Source of the DNA: Sphaerimonospora thailandensis
Lineage (GTDB): Bacteria; Actinomycetota; Actinomycetes; Streptosporangiales; Streptosporangiaceae
Assembly (NCBI RefSeq): GCF_016863115.1
Contig: NZ_BOOG01000022.1
Location: forward strand, 1 to 64,000
Length of the DNA: 64,000 nucleotides
Direction: 5' to 3'
Below are positions 1-7,166 of this stretch, in pieces. A program made the translations under genes and the position numbers. The first letter of the stretch is position 1; each line of letters starts with the position of its first letter. The notes below the pieces were generated by a model. It was not told where the DNA came from and did no database searches. It was given only the letters and a program-made list of their open reading frames with translations.

Positions 1-1060
1 CCCCGCCGATCACCGGCAGACCGACCGAACCGGTGCCTGACTGCTGCACCGCAACCATGATCCCTCCAATCAGCAGGGCGAGGCAGATGGTGAGTCCGCC
101 GATGAAAGACTTGGGTCGCTCGACCTTCACCCGGGCCGGGGGCGGCGGCACCGGCCGGTACGACTCCGCCGGCATGGGCTGGCGGGGCTGCCGCGGGGCG
201 TACGGGCCATGTGGGGCGTACGGCTCGCCAGCGGTGTAGCCGTACGTGCCGGCGCGAGCCTCCCGCGCCAGATCCGACAGCCGCCGGTAGCCCGGGGGCG
301 CCGGACTCGGGGGATTGGCACCAAGGGGTTCGGGAGCGGGGTGTTCCGGAGCACGGATGCCGGAGCCGTGGAAGGCCGCTGTCGCGCCAGGCTCCTGCCG
401 GGAGCCGCCGCCGTGGGGCTGCTGGGGGGACGCCGGGTTGCCGGAAAGCCCCGCGCCGTACGGCTGCTGCGGGGCCGGCTGCGGGGTCGGCTGGGGGGTC
501 GGCTGGGGGCCTGGCTGGGGGAACGTCGCCGTCACCGGCATCGCGGGTGTCGGGACGCCCGAGGGCCTCATGCCGCGCCGTCCGGTCGCGCGTTCCGGCA
601 TCGACTTGACCAGCGAGCGCAGGTCCACGCCGCGGGCGTGCGCGGCGAGCAGCACGATGGCCAGCAGCGTGCCGATCACGATCGTGCCCTTGTTGACCCC
701 GCCCGACCCGACGTTGATGATCAGGCCGAGTGCGAAGACCGCCGCCATCAGCGCGAGCACGGTCTCGGCGTCGAACAGCCGGCGGGTCCACTGCTCCAGG
801 TGGCCGGGCTGCCCGCCGGGCTGCCGCATCAGCAGGAACGCGGCGACGTACAGCAGGATGCCGGTGCCGGAGGCGAGGACCAGCACGGCGAAACCGACCC
901 GGAACAGCACCGGGTCCATGCCGGTGAACCTGCCGAGGCCCGCGCACACCCCGGTCAGCATGCGGCCCGAGCCGCCGCGGCTCAGCACCCGCTCCGGCTC
1001 CGGACCGGCGGCGGGGTCCGGCCCGGGATCGGGGGCGGGGGTGGTCGGCGCTTCGGTCAT
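1..1060 (-). CDS. PspC-domain membrane protein (3' end beyond window)
   Basis: The reading frame starts at the ATG at 1058-1060 and is still open at base 1, so the C-terminus is missing. After an acidic, Pro/Ala-rich N-terminus of about 20 residues comes a PspC domain (LSRGGSGRMLTGVCAGLGRF, then a hydrophobic segment ending in LYVAAFLLMRQP at about residues 65-80). Two further membrane segments and a long Pro/Gln/Gly-rich linker follow (about residues 165-310), then another hydrophobic segment (GGLTICLALLIGGIMVAV). PspC proteins are membrane sensors of envelope stress. It lies head-to-head, at some distance, with a PspC-fused histidine kinase at 2752, an arrangement known for actinobacterial PspC/kinase/regulator sets. 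Product class is well supported; the signal sensed is unknown. Confidence 0.85.
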   Translation of the reverse strand, partial: MTEAPTTPAPDPGPDPAAGPEPERVLSRGGSGRMLTGVCAGLGRFTGMDPVLFRVGFAVLVLASGTGILLYVAAFLLMRQPGGQPGHLEQWTRRLFDAETVLALMAAVFALGLIINVGSGGVNKGTIVIGTLLAIVLLAAHARGVDLRSLVKSMPERATGRRGMRPSGVPTPAMPVTATFPQPGPQPTPQPTPQPAPQQPYGAGLSGNPASPQQPHGGGSRQEPGATAAFHGSGIRAPEHPAPEPLGANPPSPAPPGYRRLSDLAREARAGTYGYTAGEPYAPHGPYAPRQPRQPMPAESYRPVPPPPARVKVERPKSFIGGLTICLALLIGGIMVAVQQSGTGSVGLPVIGG

Positions 1061-1171
1061 GCTCCCATCCTGGCGGCGCACGCCACCCGCCCGCCATCGG
1101 GGTAACCCCTGACTCATCCCCGATCCCTCACCTGCCGACGGGCGGCCGAGCACGCCTTCATTCCACTGTTG

Positions 1172-1196
1172 CAATATACCCCATGGGGGTATATTG
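1172..1196. promoter_or_regulatory. CsoR-type operator overlapping a promoter
   Basis: A perfect inverted repeat with 11-bp arms (CAATATACCCC and GGGGTATATTG) around a 3-bp centre. The ATACCCC-GGGGTAT core is that of CsoR/CstR-family repressor operators. The right arm contains TATATT (1190-1195), a good -10 box, and TTGCAA lies at 1169-1174, so a bound repressor would block RNA polymerase for the downstream gene at 1235. Which regulator and ligand (copper, persulfide or another metal) cannot be told from the site, and no csoR gene is present in the window. Confidence 0.72.
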
Positions 1197-1234
1197 TCGC
1201 GGCGCAACCAACCGATAAGTCCTAGAAGGTGGAA

Positions 1235-1828
1235 ATGTCGGACTCTACCTATCACAGCGGCCACGCCCTAAGCCATGACTCGCACGGCCACCATGGACGT
1301 GATCACGACGGTCATGGCATCCATCAGGAGGGGCACGACCACGGCGGCCACCGGGCGCCCGATCGCCACACGCATGGGGGACATGCGGCGAAGGTCACGT
1401 GGTGGATGGCCGCGTCGGCGACGCTGCACTGCCTCACCGGCTGCGCCATCGGTGAGGTGCTCGGCATGGTGGTCGGCACCGCGCTGGGCTGGGGCAACGC
1501 GCCCACCGTCATCCTGTCCGTCGCCCTGGCCTTCCTCTTCGGCTACGCGCTCACCCTGCTGAGCCTGCGTCGCGCGGGTGTCGGCTGGCGGGAGGCGGTA
1601 CGGCTGGCGCTCGCGGCCGACACCCTGTCGATCCTCGTCATGGAGATCGTTGATAACGGCGTCATGGTCGCACTTCCGGGAGCGATGGATGCCGAGCTCA
1701 CCTCGGGCCTGTTCTGGAGCGCGCTGGCCCTCGCCCTGCTGTTGGCGTTCCTCGTCACCACCCCCGTCAACAAGTGGATCATCGGCCGGGGCGGGGGTCA
1801 CGCGGTCGTCCACGCATATCACCGCTGA
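1235..1828 (+). CDS. DUF4396 membrane protein with His-rich N-terminus
   Basis: The first 50 or so residues carry about 15 histidines spaced by Gly, Asp and Ser, an obvious metal-binding tail. The rest is a hydrophobic DUF4396-type domain (ATLHCLTGCAIGEVLGMVV, then two or three more membrane spans, ending near NKWIIGRGGG). DUF4396 has no established activity; association with copper handling is an inference from the His tail and the CsoR-like site 40 bp upstream. I chose the ATG at 1235 because GAAGG at 1225-1229 lies 5 bases upstream; an in-frame GTG at 1229 is the alternative. It is followed after 38 bp by a CPBP-type membrane protein on the same strand. Confidence 0.8.
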   Translation: MSDSTYHSGHALSHDSHGHHGRDHDGHGIHQEGHDHGGHRAPDRHTHGGHAAKVTWWMAASATLHCLTGCAIGEVLGMVVGTALGWGNAPTVILSVALAFLFGYALTLLSLRRAGVGWREAVRLALAADTLSILVMEIVDNGVMVALPGAMDAELTSGLFWSALALALLLAFLVTTPVNKWIIGRGGGHAVVHAYHR

Positions 1829-1866
1829 AACACTGACAACCACCTCACGGAGATCACGAGCCCACG

Positions 1867-2622
1867 ATGAATCCCCCCGACGCCCCGAAGCGTGCTGCCG
1901 TTGACGCGGTGCCCTTGTTTCCCGTGCTCATCGCACGCCTGTCATTCTTCGCCGTCGCACAGGCGGGAGTGGCGCTGGCCCTGACCGCCGCGGGCGAGCG
2001 CGATCCGCTCGCAGCCTCCGCCGCGTGGTGGCCGTTGACCGCGGCTGCCGCGAACCTCGTCACCATCGCGATGCTGGCCAGGCTCGCCCGCCGGGAGGGA
2101 ATGCGCCTCGTCGATCTCTACCGGTCGCGCATTCCAGGCGGGATCGGCGGCGACGTGCGGGCACTGCTCGTCGTGCTGCTCCTGGCGGCGCCCATCGCCT
2201 ATCTCCCCAACGTGGGGCTCGCGACGCTGCTCTTCGGTGACGCGGCCGTGGCGTTGGACATGTTCGTCCAGCCGTTGCCGGTGTGGGCCGCCGTCGCCGG
2301 CATGGTCGTCTTCCCGGTGACCATCGCGTTCGCGGAGTTGCCCACCTACTTCGGGTATGCGATGCCTCGTCTCGAGGCACGCTGGGGCAGTGCGCCGGCG
2401 GCCGTCGCTACGGCGGCGTTCTTCCTCGCGATCCAGCACGTCACGCTGCCGTTCATCGCAGACTGGCGCTTCGTGCTGTGGCGGGCGCTGATGTTCGTAC
2501 CGTTCGCCCTGCTTGTCGGAGTGGCGATCCGCCGGCGGCCGCGGCTGCTGCCCTACCTCATGGTCGTCCACGCGCTGATCGACTTCGCCGCTGTCCAGCC
2601 TGTTTTCGCCGCGTCCGTCTGA
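1867..2622 (+). CDS. CPBP-fold membrane protein, degenerate protease motif
   Basis: A 251-residue polytopic protein with about seven hydrophobic stretches. The C-terminal half looks like the CPBP (Abi) intramembrane protease fold: a FFLAIQHV segment (motif 2, His) and VVHALIDFAA (motif 3, HxxxD). Motif 1, normally EExxxR, reads FAELPTYFGYAMPR here, so only one of the paired glutamates is kept. It may therefore be a non-catalytic member or use a variant site. It probably forms an operon with the preceding His-rich DUF4396 gene under the CsoR-like operator. Family assignment is moderately sure; the function is not known. Confidence 0.65.
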   Translation: MNPPDAPKRAAVDAVPLFPVLIARLSFFAVAQAGVALALTAAGERDPLAASAAWWPLTAAAANLVTIAMLARLARREGMRLVDLYRSRIPGGIGGDVRALLVVLLLAAPIAYLPNVGLATLLFGDAAVALDMFVQPLPVWAAVAGMVVFPVTIAFAELPTYFGYAMPRLEARWGSAPAAVATAAFFLAIQHVTLPFIADWRFVLWRALMFVPFALLVGVAIRRRPRLLPYLMVVHALIDFAAVQPVFAASV

Positions 2623-2751
2623 GTCTGATTTCCGCCGATTCCCGCCCCGGCCGCCGTACGGCTTTCGCCTCGTCGTCAGGACCCTGAGGGCGGGGGTGAG
2701 AAGTCGGGGGAGGACCAGGGCGGGCCCTGATGCGGGCGGCGGGCGTGGCGT

Positions 2752-3981
2752 GTGACGATGCTTCCCGAGATGTCTGAGATGCCTAACGCGACGATGCCCA
2801 ACACGATGCCCGGCGCCCCGGAGGCGCCGCCCAGGCTTGTCCGGCCCATGACGGGCCGGGTGATCGCCGGAGTGGCCCAGGGCGCCGCGGCCCAGCTCCG
2901 GCTCGATCCGGTGGTGATGCGGCTGGCTTTCGTGCTGCTCACCGTCGTCGACGGGCTCGGTTTCGTGGCCTACGCCGCGCTGTGGATGTTCACGCCCAAG
3001 GAGCAGCTCAAGGGACGCGTGCCCGGCCGGGACTGGGGTCAGCTCGCGGCGTACGGGGTGCTGTGGCTGGTGCTCGCCGCTTTCGGCTGGCTGACCGGCG
3101 CGCCCAGTGGGGGGTACGGCACCTGGCCGCTGGCCATCGGGGGCGTCGGCGCGCTGATCCTCTGGCAACAGGCCGACCCGGACCGGCGGCAGCGATGGAT
3201 GAGCGGCGCGGTCCAGCAGGTCAACGCGACCTGGGTCCGTACGAGCATCGGGGCGCTGCTGGTCGTCGTGGGCGCGATCGGCTTCCTCGCCGCGAGCGGC
3301 GAACTCGCCAAGGCCGGCACCGGGCTGGTCTTCACCGCCGTCGTCGTCGGCGGCATCGCGATGATCGCCGCGCCGTGGCTCGCCTCCCTCATTCAGGAGC
3401 TCCAGCGTGAGCGCACCGAGCGCATCAGGCAGGAGGAGCGTGCCGAGATGGCCGCCCACGTGCACGACTCGGTGCTCCACACGCTGACGCTGATCCAGCG
3501 CAACGCGCACGACTCGCGCGAGGTGACGCGGCTCGCCCGGTCACAGGAGCGGGAGCTGCGCAACTGGCTCTACCAGCCGAAGCAGGACGCCGATGCCACG
3601 CTCGCCGCGGCCGTACGGCGAGTCGCCGCCGAGGAGGAGGACGCCCACGGCGTGCACATCGAGGTGGTCTGCGTGGGTGACTGCGAGCTCACCGAGGGCC
3701 TGGTGGCCTTGCTCCACGCCGCGCGACAGGCGATGGTGAACGCGGCGAAATACAGTGAGGCTTCGGTCATATCCGTCTATGCCGAGGTGGAGCCGGAGGA
3801 GGTGACGGTGTTCATCAGGGACCGGGGCAAGGGCTTCGTGCTCGACGACGTGCCGGAGGACCGGATGGGCATCCGGCAGTCGATCATCGGCAGGATGGAG
3901 CGGAACGGCGGCAGCGCCCGGATCAGGACCGAGCCCGGTGACGGGACCGAGGTCATGCTGACGATGAAGAGGAACCCGTGA
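2752..3981 (+). CDS. PspC-fused sensor histidine kinase
   Basis: A 409-residue kinase. Residues about 30-85 are a PspC domain (MTGRVIAGVAQGAAAQLRLD and its hydrophobic end). Four further membrane segments reach about residue 212, followed by a short coiled-coil-like linker. The phosphoacceptor region is AAHVHDSVLHTLTLIQR with His238 followed by Asp, as in HisKA_3 kinases. The HATPase part has an N box (VNAAKYS) and a G1 box (DRGKGFVLDD). The start at GTG 2752 has no clear Shine-Dalgarno; an ATG lies 6 bases on. The response regulator follows 30 bp downstream, so the pair is a two-component system likely sensing envelope stress together with the PspC protein at the window start. Confidence 0.88.
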   Translation: MTMLPEMSEMPNATMPNTMPGAPEAPPRLVRPMTGRVIAGVAQGAAAQLRLDPVVMRLAFVLLTVVDGLGFVAYAALWMFTPKEQLKGRVPGRDWGQLAAYGVLWLVLAAFGWLTGAPSGGYGTWPLAIGGVGALILWQQADPDRRQRWMSGAVQQVNATWVRTSIGALLVVVGAIGFLAASGELAKAGTGLVFTAVVVGGIAMIAAPWLASLIQELQRERTERIRQEERAEMAAHVHDSVLHTLTLIQRNAHDSREVTRLARSQERELRNWLYQPKQDADATLAAAVRRVAAEEEDAHGVHIEVVCVGDCELTEGLVALLHAARQAMVNAAKYSEASVISVYAEVEPEEVTVFIRDRGKGFVLDDVPEDRMGIRQSIIGRMERNGGSARIRTEPGDGTEVMLTMKRNP

Positions 3982-4011
3982 CCTCGGTGTCGCGGTGACA
4001 ATGAGGGGATC

Positions 4012-4650
4012 ATGAAGACCGTACGTGTGCTGATCGTCGACGATCATCGGCTGTTCCGGTCCGGGGTGCGCGCCGAGCTGGGGCCGTCGATCCAGGTGGT
4101 CGGCGAGGCGGAGGACGTGGATTCGGCGGTGAAGGCGATCGCCGAGCTGGCGCCCGACGTGGTGCTGCTGGACGTGCACATGCCGGGTGGCGGCGGCCAG
4201 GAGGTGCTGCGGCGGGTCCTCGGCTCGGGTGCCCAGGTCCGCTTCCTCGCGCTGTCGGTGTCGGACGCGGCGGAGGACGTGATCGGGGTCATCCGGGGCG
4301 GGGCCAGGGGCTACGTCACCAAGACCATCAGCGGCGCCGAGCTGACCGACGCGATCATCCGGGTGTCCGAGGGCGACGCGGTCTTCTCCCCGCGGCTGGC
4401 CGGGTTCGTGCTCGACGCGTTCGCGTCGACGGAGGCGCCCCCCATCGATCCGGAGCTCGACTCGCTCACCCAGCGCGAGCGCGAGGTGCTGCGGCTCATC
4501 GCGCGCGGCTACGCGTACAAGGAGATCGCCAAGGAGCTGTTCATCTCGGTGAAGACGGTCGAGACGCATGTGTCGAGCGTGCTGCGCAAGCTTCAGCTCT
4601 CCAACCGGCACGAGCTGTCCCGCTGGGCCACCGCGCGGCGCCTCGTCTGA
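4012..4650 (+). CDS. NarL/LuxR-family response regulator
   Basis: A 212-residue two-domain regulator. The receiver domain (about 1-120) has the acidic pair DD10-11, phosphoacceptor Asp54 in VVLLDVHMPG and a conserved Lys in GYVTKT. The LuxR-type HTH (about 145-210) contains LTQREREVLRLIARGYAYKEIAKEL and the recognition helix in SVKTVETHVSSVLRKL. It follows the PspC-fused kinase after 30 bp and is its obvious partner. It probably controls its own operon and other envelope genes; no operator could be picked out by eye. Confidence 0.92.
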   Translation: MKTVRVLIVDDHRLFRSGVRAELGPSIQVVGEAEDVDSAVKAIAELAPDVVLLDVHMPGGGGQEVLRRVLGSGAQVRFLALSVSDAAEDVIGVIRGGARGYVTKTISGAELTDAIIRVSEGDAVFSPRLAGFVLDAFASTEAPPIDPELDSLTQREREVLRLIARGYAYKEIAKELFISVKTVETHVSSVLRKLQLSNRHELSRWATARRLV

Positions 4651-4766
4651 TCCGGGGGTCCGTTTTGAGGGTTACTCGTGCGATGTGACTCGATTGTGAA
4701 TCGGGTGGAACGATACGGCATGATCGCCTGCAGCGTTGGTGTGCAAACGAGTAAGGCGGACAAACC

Positions 4767-5477
4767 GTGTCATCCCCCCGAGTTCTCCTCGCCATCCTCC
4801 TTTCGGCGGCCCTGACCGCCTCCTGCGGCTTGGACGAGGAGCCGACCGCTTCACCGCCCAAGAAGCCGAGGAAGACCGCGGAGGCCGTCAAGGCCGCCTC
4901 TGGATGTGACGAAGCGGGGGACGGCTTCGAGAGCGATGTGAAGCTGGTCCGGTGCCTCACCGAGAAGTTCTGGGTGAAGCGGTTCAAGGACGCCGGTGGA
5001 ACGTACCAGCCCATCAAGAGGTTCATCGCGTACCGAGGGAACAGGGCGCCGTCCTCGGCGACCTGTGCGGGAGAGAAGGCCGAGCCGGAGAACGCGTTCT
5101 ACTGCTCCGACGGGCACTTCATCGCGTATGACGTGGACTGGCTGAAATCGATGTACCGACAGATCGGCGACGCCGCCGTGTACTTCGTCATCCCTCACGA
5201 ATTCGGACATTCCGTTCAGGCGCAGCTCGGCACCGAGTTCAAATACAACGTGAAGCTGGAGCTTCAGGCGGACTGTTATGCGGGTGCCACGCTCGCCGGG
5301 CTGGTCGAGTCGGAGGAGCTCGAGTTCGAGGACGGCGACGACGAGGAGCTGATCGCCAATCTGGAGGAGGTGGGCGACCCCACCGACGAGTGGTGGGAGC
5401 CGGACGCCCACGGCACGCCCGAGAAGCGGATGAAGGCCCTCGTCAAGGGGCTCGAGAAGGGCGTCGACGCCTGCTGA
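4767..5477 (+). CDS. Secreted neutral zinc metallopeptidase lipoprotein
   Basis: The N-terminus is a lipoprotein signal: a hydrophobic stretch ending LTASC, with the cysteine at about residue 20. The mature part carries the zinc motif HEFGH (in FVIPHEFGHSVQAQLG, about residue 150), with a downstream ELQADCYAGA helix supplying the third ligand, as in the YpfJ-type putative neutral zinc metallopeptidases. The length of 236 residues suits the family. Translation starts at GTG 4767 with AAGGCGGA some 10 bases upstream. It is not obviously cotranscribed with the two-component genes before it. The substrate is unknown. Confidence 0.82.
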   Translation: MSSPRVLLAILLSAALTASCGLDEEPTASPPKKPRKTAEAVKAASGCDEAGDGFESDVKLVRCLTEKFWVKRFKDAGGTYQPIKRFIAYRGNRAPSSATCAGEKAEPENAFYCSDGHFIAYDVDWLKSMYRQIGDAAVYFVIPHEFGHSVQAQLGTEFKYNVKLELQADCYAGATLAGLVESEELEFEDGDDEELIANLEEVGDPTDEWWEPDAHGTPEKRMKALVKGLEKGVDAC

Positions 5478-5505
5478 TCGACAACATGGCCTTTGGAGGG
5501 ACGTA

Positions 5506-6300
5506 TTGGGGCGGACGGATCCGGTCATGTGCTCCTTGGGGCTCCTCGCGGCCGCGAACGTGCTGAACAACCGGGTCGCCAGACGCTGGGCGCCGCTGAC
5601 GTCGGCGGTCACGACCGCCGTCCTGATCGGCCTGGCCCGGCGCGAGGGCCTGAGCCTTCGGGAACTGGGCATCGAAGGGCGCGGCGTCCGCCTCGGCGGC
5701 ACGCTCGCCGCGGGGGTTGTGGCGGTCTACGCGGCCGGCGTCGCCCTGCCCCGGACCAGGCCGCTGTTCCTCGACGAGCGGGCGCTCGCGCTCTCGCGCG
5801 GGCGGCTGGCCGAGGAGGTCCTGCTCCAGGTGCCCGTGGGGACGGTCCTGCTCGAGGAGGTCGCCTTCCGCGGCGTCCTGCCCGCGCTGCTCGCGTCGCG
5901 CGGGCCTTCCGACCGTCCGCTCCCGTCGCGTACGGCCGCTGCCGCCTCGGCCGCGCTCTTCGGGCTGTGGCACGTGCTGCCCGCCATCGACATGGCGCGC
6001 GCCAACCCGGCGCTGGGCCGCGTCGCCTCGGCGGAGAGCTCGGCCGCGCCGCCAACAGAGCCGCCAACAGAGCCGGAGACAGTGCCGGGAGCAGCACCTG
6101 GGACAGCACAGGTGGCGGCGCCCGGGGCCGTACGGCTGGTCGCGGGGACGGTCCTGTCGACAGGGGCCGCCGGGCTGTTCTTCCACGAGTTGCGCCGCCG
6201 CGGCGGGCTGCTCGCGCCGTCACTGCTCCACCTCGCCACGAACTCGCTCGGCTACGTCGCCGCCCGCCTGGCCAGGCGGATCAACGCGAGGGCCCGATGA
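5506..6300 (+). CDS. CPBP family intramembrane metalloprotease
   Basis: A 264-residue membrane protein with all three CPBP motifs: LLEEVAFRG (EExxxR), a FGLWHVLP segment (His) and LLHLATNSLG (HxxxN). A low-complexity Pro/Glu/Ala insert (PPTEPPTEPETVPGAAP) separates motif 2 from motif 3. The start codon is TTG at 5506, chosen because GGAGGG at 5495-5500 lies 5 bases upstream; the next in-frame starts would cut into the first membrane span. Such proteases process prenylated or exported proteins and sometimes bacteriocin-related peptides; the target here is unknown. Confidence 0.82.
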   Translation: MGRTDPVMCSLGLLAAANVLNNRVARRWAPLTSAVTTAVLIGLARREGLSLRELGIEGRGVRLGGTLAAGVVAVYAAGVALPRTRPLFLDERALALSRGRLAEEVLLQVPVGTVLLEEVAFRGVLPALLASRGPSDRPLPSRTAAAASAALFGLWHVLPAIDMARANPALGRVASAESSAAPPTEPPTEPETVPGAAPGTAQVAAPGAVRLVAGTVLSTGAAGLFFHELRRRGGLLAPSLLHLATNSLGYVAARLARRINARAR

Positions 6301-6343
6301 CGGCCGGACACCGAACCGGCCGCACGGCGGATGCCGTACGGGA

Positions 6344-7063
6344 TCAGGCGGTCACGACGAGATGGAAGGCCTCGGCGTAGGCGCCCTCGGGGAGACCGGC
6401 CTCCGACGCGTTCGCCGCGAGCCAGCCCTTCACCATGCCCTCCAGGTCGGCCATGTGCGCGGTCTGGCTCTCATGCGCCCGCAGCGCGGCGATCTTCCGG
6501 TCGACTGTCGCGGTGACGTCCACGAAGTGGTCCGGGGTCATCGTGCCGGACAGCCACACCTCGCGTACGGTCCAGGCCTCCAGGCCCTCGTCGGTCAGCA
6601 GTTCGGAGAAGGCGTACGGGTTGCGGGCGTCGGGGTAGACCGCGTCGAGGGTGGCGCCGCCGACGGCCCGGTGATCGGGGTGGCTCGGGCCGAGCCGGAC
6701 GTAGTTGCGTTCGGGCGTGGACGTGATGACGAGGTCGGGACGCACCTGCCGGATCACCCGGGTGATGTCGCGCCGCAGGCCCAGGGTCTGCTCGACCGTC
6801 CCGTCCCGGTAGCCGAGGAAGCGGAGATCGGTGACGCCGACGCACTTGGCCGCGGTCGTCTGCTCGGCGCGGCGGAGGGCGGCCATGCCGCCGTTGTCGA
6901 GCTCCCGGTCGAACCCGCCCGCGTCACCATCGGTGACCAGGCAGTACACGACCTCCTTCCCGGCGTCGGTGAGCTTGGCGATGGTCCCCGCGCCACCGAA
7001 ATCGATGTCGTCGGGGTGCGCCATGACCACGAGCACCCGGTTGAGTTCGGCTTCTTCCAGCAT
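6344..7063 (-). CDS. PIG-L / LmbE family deacetylase
   Basis: A 239-residue zinc deacetylase. The metal-binding motif AHPDDIDFGGAGTIAKL lies at about residues 14-30 and the third ligand is in the SHPDHRAVGGATLDAVYP motif near residue 135. The family removes acetyl groups from N-acetylglucosamine conjugates (GlcNAc-PI, mycothiol precursor, antibiotic intermediates). Nothing local identifies the substrate, and it is not clearly MshB. I start at the ATG at 7061-7063, which has GGAGGA 6 bases upstream; an upstream in-frame start would add ten low-complexity residues. It is divergent from the pcrA gene, about 100 bp away. Confidence 0.85.
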   Translation of the reverse strand: MLEEAELNRVLVVMAHPDDIDFGGAGTIAKLTDAGKEVVYCLVTDGDAGGFDRELDNGGMAALRRAEQTTAAKCVGVTDLRFLGYRDGTVEQTLGLRRDITRVIRQVRPDLVITSTPERNYVRLGPSHPDHRAVGGATLDAVYPDARNPYAFSELLTDEGLEAWTVREVWLSGTMTPDHFVDVTATVDRKIAALRAHESQTAHMADLEGMVKGWLAANASEAGLPEGAYAEAFHLVVTA

Positions 7064-7166
7064 CTTCGGTCCTCCTCGTCCTCGCCCACCCACCTTAAAG
7101 GGGAAGCAAAACGATCGGTGGAACGGTCCGGCGCCGGATGTCGGTAGGCGGCCATACCCTTGTCAC

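Noticed and set aside
6831-7166. N-terminal extension of the PcrA helicase reading frame
   Set aside because: The frame is open but overlaps the divergent deacetylase gene and its Pro/Ser-rich translation has no helicase sequence; GTG 7167 fits the family start.
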